A stretch of 5,559 nucleotides of DNA from JBAZKK01 sp964456925 (GTDB taxonomy: Bacteria; Omnitrophota; Gorgyraeia; Gygaellales; Profunditerraquicolaceae): assembly GCA_964456925.1 (NCBI GenBank), contig CAYWCX010000040.1, positions 1 to 5,559 of the forward strand. The letters run 5' to 3'. Below the pieces are notes generated by a model, which saw only the letters and a list, made by a program, of their open reading frames with translations, did not search any database and was not told where the DNA came from. A program made the position numbers and the translations under genes. Shown piece after piece: positions 1 to 5,559 of this stretch (within the stretch, counting starts at the first letter, position 1; every line of letters begins with the position of its first letter).

Positions 1-45
1 GTCGTCGTAAGACGACCGGAGGTTCGAATCCTCCACTCTCCGCCA
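1..45 (+). tRNA. tRNA-Ser, 3' part only (cut by window edge)
   Basis: Only the 3' half is present, so the anticodon is not visible. Bases 1-16 form a long variable arm (GTCGTC, loop GTAA, GACGAC), which marks a class II tRNA (Ser, Leu or bacterial Tyr). The T arm is GGAGG 18-22, loop TTCGAAT 23-29, CCTCC 30-34. The acceptor 3' strand is ACTCTCC 35-41, the discriminator is G42 and CCA 43-45 is encoded. A G discriminator in a class II tRNA points to serine (Leu and Tyr normally have A), and the acceptor strand is nearly the same as in the two complete serine tRNAs downstream. The isoacceptor cannot be named; the other two here read UCC/UCU and AGC/AGU, so a UCA or UCG reader is a reasonable guess. 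Confidence 0.9.
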
Positions 46-72
46 GTTTTCATTAATGAAAACTGGCGGAGA
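37..72. repeat. Perfect 36-base palindrome over the tRNA-Ser 3' end
   Basis: Bases 37-54 are the exact reverse complement of 55-72 with no central spacer: the left arm begins TCTCCGCCAG and the right arm ends CTGGCGGAGA. The left arm contains the last acceptor bases, the discriminator and the encoded CCA of the upstream tRNA-Ser. In RNA it would form a long hairpin, closing with a small loop around TTAA, that competes with the tRNA acceptor stem. It may serve as a 3' terminator or processing signal, or be an inverted copy of the tRNA end; the sequence does not decide. Confidence 0.85.
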
Positions 73-98
73 AGCTGAAATAATGTATTTCAGCTTCT
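70..98 (+). terminator. Stem-loop with pyrimidine-rich tail, probable terminator
   Basis: AGAAGCTGAAATA (70-82) pairs without mismatch with TATTTCAGCTTCT (86-98) around a 3-base loop, ATG 83-85, and is followed by TCTTAA. The stem is 13 bp but AT-rich, and the following tract is interrupted by C, so it is not a classic strong intrinsic terminator. Its position just after the tRNA-Ser and its overlap with the right foot of the 37-72 palindrome (70-72) suggest it ends the tRNA transcript, or that the two hairpins are mutually exclusive. Confidence 0.5.
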
Positions 99-154
99 TC
101 TTAACGCATAAACATAAGGATTCGAAATTTAATATTTTAAGAGCTGTCAAATCT

Positions 155-242
155 GGAGAGGTGGCAGAGCGGTTGAATGCGTACGCTTGGAGAGCGTATG
201 ACCCGCAAGGGTTCCAGGGTTCGAATCCCTGCCTCTCCGCCA
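155..242 (+). tRNA. tRNA-Ser(GGA)
   Basis: This is a complete class II tRNA that reads UCC/UCU codons. Acceptor GGAGAGG 155-161 pairs with CCTCTCC 232-238. The D stem is GCA 164-166 / TGC 178-180. The anticodon stem TACGC 182-186 / GCGTA 194-198 encloses the loop TTGGAGA, giving anticodon GGA at 189-191. The long variable arm is ACCC, GCAA, GGGT (201-212). The T arm is CAGGG, TTCGAAT, CCCTG. Discriminator G239 is the serine base and CCA 240-242 is encoded. The 3' flank CTCTCCGCCAGTT is shared with the first tRNA-Ser in the window. Confidence 0.97.
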
Positions 243-270
243 GTTAGAATTGGAGTTAGAGCGATATTCT

Positions 271-344
271 GCGCCCATAGCTCAATTGGATAGAGCACCA
301 GTCTACGGAACTGGTTGTTGCTGGTTCGATCCCAGCTGGGCGCA
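271..344 (+). tRNA. tRNA-Arg(ACG)
   Basis: Acceptor GCGCCCA 271-277 pairs with TGGGCGC 337-343, with discriminator A344 and no encoded CCA. The D arm is GCTC/GAGC around AATTGGATA. The anticodon stem CCAGT 298-302 / ACTGG 310-314 encloses loop CTACGGA, giving anticodon ACG at 305-307. The T arm is GCTGG, TTCGATC, CCAGC. In bacteria this is normally the only tRNA with A34, which TadA deaminates to inosine so that CGU, CGC and CGA can be read. The tadA gene begins 72 bases downstream. It lies 28 bases after tRNA-Ser(GGA) with no terminator between them, so the two are probably cotranscribed. Confidence 0.97.
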
Positions 345-416
345 CTTTTAATCTTAACCCATTCCCAGGTATGCGCATTCCCGTCATCCTGAACTTTCCC
401 TGTTTATCCGCAAGAT

Positions 417-878
417 ATGGCTAAAAGCGACGATGTATATATGGCTGAGGCCTTAAAAGAGGCCCGCCGGGCAGCCGAGGAAAACGAAGTGCCCGTCGGC
501 TGCGTTATCGTGTATAAAGGCAGGATTATCGCCCGCGCCCACAACCAGGTAGAACGCCTCAAAGACCCTACTGCGCACGCCGAGATGCTCGCTTTGACCT
601 CTGCCGCGAATTACTTGGGGACAAAGTGGTTGAACGGCGCATCCATCTATGTTACAATTGAACCTTGTAGTATGTGTACCGGCGCGCTGGTGCTCGGCCG
701 CGTGAGGAATATTTTTTTCGGCGCAGCGGACCCCAAAACCGGGGCCTGCGGCTCGGTAGTGAATATCGCAAATCATAAAAGACTCAATCATAAGATACGG
801 GTCAAAAGCGGTATTCTGGGGCAGGAATGCGGCTCCTTACTAAAAGAGTTCTTTAAGAAAAAAAGAAAAAATCCTTAA
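417..878 (+). CDS. tadA: tRNA-specific adenosine deaminase TadA
   Basis: This is a 153-residue cytidine-deaminase-fold enzyme that converts A34 of tRNA-Arg(ACG) to inosine in the cytoplasm. The zinc and catalytic signature is complete: H54-A-E56 (HAEMLAL, E56 being the proton shuttle) and P83-C84-S-M-C87 supplying two cysteine ligands. Other family hallmarks are EVPVGCV near residue 24, DPTAHAE, FGAADPKTGA at 101-110 and the NHKIRV segment near 124. Length matches the family, and the lysine-rich tail (KKKRKNP) is usual for RNA binding. The ATG at 417 was chosen because an in-frame TGA at 390-392 leaves no earlier start and the N-terminus aligns with known TadA proteins; ATG 441 is a possible but shorter alternative. 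No convincing Shine-Dalgarno site precedes it. A tRNA-Ser gene follows 10 bases after the stop, suggesting a mixed mRNA/tRNA transcript. Confidence 0.96.
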   Translation: MAKSDDVYMAEALKEARRAAEENEVPVGCVIVYKGRIIARAHNQVERLKDPTAHAEMLALTSAANYLGTKWLNGASIYVTIEPCSMCTGALVLGRVRNIFFGAADPKTGACGSVVNIANHKRLNHKIRVKSGILGQECGSLLKEFFKKKRKNP

Positions 879-888
879 GAAGGTCTCT

Positions 889-977
889 GGAGAGGTGGCT
901 GAGTGGTCGATAGCAGTTGCCTGCTAAGCAATTGGTCGGGGCAACCTGACCCCAGGGTTCGAATCCCTGCCTCTCCG
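889..977 (+). tRNA. tRNA-Ser(GCT)
   Basis: This is a complete class II tRNA for AGC/AGU codons. Acceptor GGAGAGG 889-895 pairs with CCTCTCC 970-976 and the discriminator is G977. The D stem is GCT 898-900 / AGC 912-914. The anticodon stem GTTGC 916-920 / GCAAT 928-932 (closing G.U) encloses loop CTGCTAA with anticodon GCT at 923-925. The long variable arm is built on GGTC 934-937 / GACC 948-951, and the T arm is CAGGG, TTCGAAT, CCCTG. CCA is not encoded (TTTTA follows), unlike the two serine tRNAs at the left of the window. It sits between tadA and dnaX with no visible promoter of its own, so it probably depends on read-through and processing. Confidence 0.96.
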
Positions 978-1045
978 TTTTATTTCGCCGTTAAACAAGT
1001 AACGCCGTGGAGAGCGAAGAAGTCCTAACCTTAGTTTTTTAAAAG

Positions 1046-2644
1046 ATGTCTTATACTGTTTTTGCCCTGAAGTGGCGGCCGCAGAGTTTTGATGAGATTG
1101 TCGGCCAGAACCACATCGTTAACAACCTTAAGAGCGCGCTTGCCAACAACCGGCTTGCCCACGCCTATATCTTCGCCGGGCCGCGCGGGATAGGCAAGAC
1201 CTCTACCGCCCGCATCCTCGCAAAATCCCTTAATTGTAAAGACGGCCCTACCGTCAAACCCTGCCAGAAATGCGCTGCGTGTCTGGAGATAAGCCAGGGC
1301 CGCAGCCTCGACGTCATTGAGATTGACGGCGCATCCAACCGCGGTATCGACGAGATAAGGACGCTGCGCGAAAACGTAAAATTCTCCCCCGCTCAGGGAA
1401 AATTCAAAATCTACATCATAGACGAAGTACACATGCTCACCCCAGAGGCCTTCAACGCGCTCCTTAAGACCCTGGAAGAGCCGCCGGAGTTCGTAAAATT
1501 CATCTTCGCCACTACCCAGCCCAATAAGGTAATACCGACGATACTTTCGCGCTGCCAGCGCCTCGATTTCCGGCGCATCCCGGTAATGGAGATTATTGCC
1601 CAACTTGAAAAGATTGCCGCCGCGGAAAAAATAGAGGTGAATAAAGAGGTCTTATTCGCTATTGCCAAAGCGAGCGATGGCTCCTTAAGGGATGCCGAAT
1701 CGGTGCTGGACCAGCTGGCTTCTTTCTGTAAGGGCAAAGTCGCCTTAAACGATGTGATTGCGGTTCTGGGCCTGGTGGAGCAGGAAGCCCTCTTTGAGAT
1801 TACCGACAAGATTATAGCCAAAGACCCCAAGGCGGCGCTGGATTTACTCAACAGTATCATTGACCAGGGCAAGGACGCCGGTGTTTTCCTGAATAATTTT
1901 ATCGAGCACTGGCGCAACCTTATGATTACCAAAGTTTCCCGCGCGGATTTCAAGCTGGTGGACCTGCCGCAGGATATCTGCGATAGATTATTACAGCAGG
2001 CGAACTCTTTTACGCTGGAAGAGATATTCAGCGGTTTCAATACCCTGGTATCCGCTCACGAGATGTCCAAGAGAATCGATTCCCTGCGCATACCTCTTGA
2101 GATAGCCCTGGTAAAGTTAAGCTATCAGAAGAAGGATTCCCCCGGCGGCCGGCCTTTAAACCCGGCGCAAAATAAAGAAGTTGACCCGCCGCGAAACAAA
2201 GAGGTTGACCCCCCGCAAGCTCCCGTAATTAAAAGCGCGCCTCAATCGGAGGATGCCCCTGCGGCAGAGAGCGCCCCGCAACAGCCAAAACCCGCTGAGA
2301 TCAACCTGGTGCCTTTTGATGAGATTAAGAACTCCTGGCAGGCGATAGTCGAGCACATCAGTAAGACCAAGATGCACGTCGCTACTTATCTCGGGCACGG
2401 CGAACTGCTCGCTCTCGATAATAATACCCTTACCATAGCGTTATCCAGCGCCTACTATAAAGAGTCCCTTGAAAGCAAGGAAAACAAAAACATTATCGAA
2501 AAGTCCATCGCGCAATTACTGCACGCTGACCTAAAGGTGAAATTCACCGTCTCAGGACAGGCGGGCCATAAAAAAGAGGAAGGCAGTTCGCTCTTGAAGT
2601 CCGCCCTGGAGATGTTTCAGGGCCGGGTAATAAAGGAAGATTAA
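1046..2644 (+). CDS. dnaX: DNA polymerase III subunit tau/gamma (DnaX)
   Basis: This AAA+ clamp-loader subunit opens and loads the beta clamp for the replicase. The 532 residues show the N-terminal hallmark MSYTVFALKWRP, Walker A GPRGIGKT (45-52), a four-cysteine zinc module (C64, C73, C76, C79), Walker B with D126-E127, sensor 1 FATTQ (154-158) and the arginine finger in SRC (R169). A collar domain follows to about residue 365. Next is a Pro/Ala/Lys-rich linker (about 365-420) with a tandem repeat, then a folded C-terminal domain (about 422-505), so this is a full tau-type form. No slippery site that would give a gamma-like truncation was found. The start matches the family N-terminus, although the upstream TTTTTTAAAAG is not a good ribosome binding site. 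The gene is 68 bases after tRNA-Ser(GCT) and 7 bases before recR, so it is likely cotranscribed with recR. Confidence 0.97.
   Translation: MSYTVFALKWRPQSFDEIVGQNHIVNNLKSALANNRLAHAYIFAGPRGIGKTSTARILAKSLNCKDGPTVKPCQKCAACLEISQGRSLDVIEIDGASNRGIDEIRTLRENVKFSPAQGKFKIYIIDEVHMLTPEAFNALLKTLEEPPEFVKFIFATTQPNKVIPTILSRCQRLDFRRIPVMEIIAQLEKIAAAEKIEVNKEVLFAIAKASDGSLRDAESVLDQLASFCKGKVALNDVIAVLGLVEQEALFEITDKIIAKDPKAALDLLNSIIDQGKDAGVFLNNFIEHWRNLMITKVSRADFKLVDLPQDICDRLLQQANSFTLEEIFSGFNTLVSAHEMSKRIDSLRIPLEIALVKLSYQKKDSPGGRPLNPAQNKEVDPPRNKEVDPPQAPVIKSAPQSEDAPAAESAPQQPKPAEINLVPFDEIKNSWQAIVEHISKTKMHVATYLGHGELLALDNNTLTIALSSAYYKESLESKENKNIIEKSIAQLLHADLKVKFTVSGQAGHKKEEGSSLLKSALEMFQGRVIKED
2171..2218 (+). repeat. 24-base tandem repeat in the DnaX linker
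   Basis: Two adjacent 8-codon units encode NKEVDPPR and NKEVDPPQ (DnaX residues 376-391). The units differ mainly at third codon positions, so the duplication is not brand new or has been under selection at protein level. It lies in the disordered Pro-rich linker before the C-terminal domain, where length changes are usually tolerated. Confidence 0.85.
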
Positions 2645-2651
2645 GTTATCG

Positions 2652-3251
2652 ATGTCAACCTACACCGACTCCATAGAAAAACTCATAGACAGATTGACCC
2701 AACTGCCCGGCATCGGCAGGAGGAGCGCCGAGCGCATCATCAATTACATCCTCAACGCGCCCCCGGATGAGGTAAAGGCGTTATCCGCGGCGATTTCCCG
2801 TGTCAAAGAGAGCGTACGCCTTTGCCGTATCTGCAATAATTTAAGCGAAGAGGAAATCTGCAAGGTGTGCCAGGATATCCACCGCAAAAAAGACCTCATC
2901 TGCATCGTGGAAAAACCCAGCGACGTCACCGCTATCGAGAAGGCCGGTAATTACCACGGATTATATCACGTGCTGATGGGGTCAATATCGCCGCTGGAAG
3001 GCAAGGGCCCCGCTGATTTAAAGATTGATAACCTTATCCAGCGCATCAAAAAGGATAATGTCGCTGAAGTCATCATTGCTACCGATGCCGACACCGAAGG
3101 CGAAATCACCGCCATATACCTTACCAAAATCCTTAAGCCCCTCGGAGTGCGACTGAGCCGCATAGGCCTGGGCATGCCGGTGGGCTCGAACCTGGAATAT
3201 ATGGATTCCGCTACCCTCTATAAGGCGCTGGAATCCCGCCGCGACCTTTAA
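2652..3251 (+). CDS. recR: Recombination mediator protein RecR
   Basis: RecR works with RecO (and RecF) to load RecA onto gapped DNA during recombinational repair; it forms a ring-shaped DNA clamp. The 199-residue length is typical. An N-terminal helix-hairpin-helix contains LPGIGRRSAERI (18-29). A C4 zinc motif has C58, C61, C70 and C73. A Toprim domain follows with E87 (VEKPSD) and the segment TDADTEGE (144-151), and the family ending MPVGSNLEY lies at 175-183. The usual RecR wording in the Toprim region is NPTVEGE and PVGG; this protein instead has a DxD pair (D145, D147) and GSN. Seven bases separate it from dnaX. An AAGGAAG at 2633-2639 inside the dnaX end could act as a ribosome site, but its spacing to the ATG is long. 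The usual intervening ybaB gene is missing. Confidence 0.96.
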   Translation: MSTYTDSIEKLIDRLTQLPGIGRRSAERIINYILNAPPDEVKALSAAISRVKESVRLCRICNNLSEEEICKVCQDIHRKKDLICIVEKPSDVTAIEKAGNYHGLYHVLMGSISPLEGKGPADLKIDNLIQRIKKDNVAEVIIATDADTEGEITAIYLTKILKPLGVRLSRIGLGMPVGSNLEYMDSATLYKALESRRDL

Positions 3252-3260
3252 AAATATCGC

Positions 3261-5197
<1,937 letters not shown>

Positions 5198-5201
<4 letters not shown>

Positions 5202-5230
5202 CTTGACTGCTCTTTAAGATAAAATAGAAT
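5198..5230 (+). promoter_or_regulatory. Sigma70-type promoter for the split tRNA-Asn gene
   Basis: A -35 box TTGACT at 5203-5208 is followed after 16 bases by a -10 box TAGAAT at 5225-5230. This would place the start near 5237, just before the first tRNA base at 5238. A second pair, TTGACT 5198-5203 with TAAAAT 5220-5225, has the same 16-base spacing. The region overlaps the stop codon of the ABC-F gene. The tRNA is therefore probably transcribed on its own, with little or no leader. Confidence 0.6.
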
Positions 5231-5272
5231 ACACAATTCCCCCGTAGCTCAGTTGGTAGAGCGAGTGGCTGT

Positions 5273-5297
5273 GCGAGCCCGCCAGGGGCGGGCGAGC
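5273..5297 (+). repeat. GC-rich hairpin flanked by 6-base direct repeats in intron P1 loop
   Basis: GCGAGC occurs at 5273-5278 and again at 5292-5297. Between them CCGCC, AGG, GGCGG form a tight hairpin whose stem extends to 7 bp, GCCCGCC 5277-5283 / GGCGGGC 5287-5293. Removing one repeat and the hairpin core (19 bases) would leave a simple P1 extension: GC pairing with GC 5310-5311, then GAGCA, AAA, TGCTT. This resembles a small palindromic insertion with target duplication. Confidence 0.6.
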
Positions 5298-5521
5298 AAA
5301 ATGCTTCAAGCGCAGCTTCTCCGGGAAACCGGGGCTGAAAAAGCGGGCTAATTCAGTGAAGCCCTATAAGAGGGTAACACTGAGCTAAGCACCCCTGCTT
5401 TCTTGAAAGCAAGAAGGGGTGAAAGTGCAGAGACTATACACCCGCCTCCTAAATCCGCCAAGTTTTGTGGCGGACAAGGAGAAGATATAGTCCACTTCCG
5501 AAAGTAATTTCGGGTTAAGTG
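5273..5521 (+). ncRNA. Group I self-splicing intron, 249 nt, ORF-less
   Basis: A full group I core can be folded by hand. P1: exon GGCTGT 5267-5272 with guide GCAGCT 5312-5317, including the splice-site U5272.G5312 wobble. P2: 5319-5324/5329-5334 with a GAAA loop. P3: GCGGG 5343-5347 / CCCGC 5441-5445. P4: TTCAGTG 5352-5358 / CACTGAG 5378-5384. P5: GCCCT 5361-5365 / AGGGT 5371-5375. P6: GC 5389-5390 / 5427-5428. P6a: ACCCCT 5391-5396 / AGGGGT 5415-5420, then GCTTT/AAAGC with a CTTG loop. P7: GACTA 5432-5436 / TAGTC 5488-5492, with bulged A5431 and G5432-C5492 as the expected guanosine site. P8: CTCCT 5446-5450 / AGGAG 5477-5481 plus inner TCCGCCA/TGGCGGA. P9: CCGAAA/TTTCGG 5498-5513 with a GTAA loop. 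The intron ends in G5521. The segments CAGAGACTA and AAGATATAGTC match classic group I R and S elements. No P7.1/7.2 is seen, so it is IC3-like rather than IA; the subclass is tentative. Confidence 0.93.
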
Positions 5522-5559
5522 TAACCACCAGGTCCGAGGTTCGAGTCCTCGCGGGGGAG

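Larger units (their letters stand above)
5238..5559 (+). tRNA. tRNA-Asn(GTT) interrupted by a group I intron
   Basis: Exons are 5238-5272 and 5522-5559. Acceptor TCCCCCG 5238-5244 pairs perfectly with CGGGGGA 5552-5558; the discriminator is G5559. The D arm is GCTC/GAGC around AGTTGGTA. The anticodon stem is AGTGG 5264-5268 with CCACC 5525-5529 (four pairs and an A27.C43 mismatch). The T arm is CGAGG, TTCGAGT, CCTCG. Joining CTGT (5269-5272) to TAA (5522-5524) rebuilds a standard 7-base loop CTGTTAA with anticodon GTT, so the split lies between anticodon positions 35 and 36. The spliced molecule is 73 nt, 76 with CCA. U1-A72 and G73 match bacterial tRNA-Asn. The window stops at the discriminator, so CCA encoding is unknown. 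Confidence 0.93.

Noticed and set aside
130..135. TAATAT as a -10 box for tRNA-Ser(GGA)
   Set aside because: The AT-rich spacer offers such matches by chance and no -35 box lies at 16-18 bases upstream; a promoter somewhere in 99-154 remains possible.
56..247. 63-codon ORF on the + strand
   Set aside because: It runs through the hairpin spacer and the whole of tRNA-Ser(GGA); its second half is just a translation of the tRNA.
989..1004. CGTTA/TAACG hairpin as a terminator before dnaX
   Set aside because: The stem is only 5 bp and no T tract follows.
978..1045. Possible SRP RNA between tadA and dnaX
   Set aside because: Only 68 bases are available and the conserved GGAA-tetraloop domain is not seen.
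1031..1603. Antisense ORF of 190 codons opposite dnaX
   Set aside because: It is the mirror of a highly conserved coding region (DnaX ATPase domain); the protein has no recognisable motif.
1626..1631. Run of six A in dnaX as a programmed frameshift site for a gamma form
   Set aside because: Codon phase (GAA AAA ATA) does not give the A AAA AAG pattern, and a -1 shift would stop early in the ATPase/collar region near residue 200, not like gamma.
1411..2040. Antisense ORF of 209 codons opposite dnaX
   Set aside because: Low-complexity Ser-rich product, fully inside dnaX; a shadow of its codon pattern.
2570..2575. Second run of six A in dnaX as a frameshift site
   Set aside because: It lies near the C-terminus and a -1 shift would extend past the normal stop, not shorten the protein.
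5273..5521. Homing endonuclease or other ORF inside the intron
   Set aside because: The intron is only 249 nt and is fully used by ribozyme helices; no open frame of useful size.

Overview
This is a bacterial chromosome segment in which every supported gene reads on the + strand. In order it holds the 3' end of a tRNA-Ser, a hairpin-rich spacer, tRNA-Ser(GGA), tRNA-Arg(ACG), tadA, tRNA-Ser(GCT), dnaX, recR, a gene for an ABC-F ATPase, and a tRNA gene interrupted by a compact intron. Composition looks moderate in G+C with no strong codon skew. The order tadA, dnaX, recR with tRNA-Ser genes nearby is a known housekeeping neighbourhood (Bacillus has a similar order). Weak Shine-Dalgarno sequences, the absence of ybaB between dnaX and recR, and an intron-bearing tRNA hint at a lineage away from the best-studied models. 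A candidate phylum such as Omnitrophota is possible, but this is a guess and not something the sequence proves.

Left part (1-977): four tRNA genes surround tadA. Three are serine tRNAs with long variable arms. The fourth, tRNA-Arg(ACG), is the known substrate of the TadA deaminase encoded 72 bases downstream, so an enzyme and its target RNA sit side by side. A perfect 36-base palindrome covers the 3' end of the first tRNA-Ser and is followed directly by a second hairpin that looks like a terminator.

Middle part (1046-5201): dnaX (clamp loader tau/gamma subunit), recR (recombination mediator) and an ABC-F ATPase are separated by 7 and 9 bases and look like one operon for replication, repair and translation or DNA maintenance. 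No internal terminator is visible.

Right part (5198-5559): this is the most notable region. A promoter-like pair overlaps the end of the ABC-F gene and is followed by a tRNA whose anticodon loop is split by 249 bases. The insert folds by hand into a complete group I ribozyme: P1 with the U.G splice-site pair, P2, P3, P4, P5, P6/6a, P7 with a G-binding pair, P8, P9, and a terminal G. Exact removal leaves a 73-nt tRNA-Asn (anticodon GUU), which becomes 76 nt with CCA, with U1-A72 and discriminator G73. The intron has no ORF. Its P1 loop carries an extra GC-rich hairpin between 6-base direct repeats, which looks like a later insertion.
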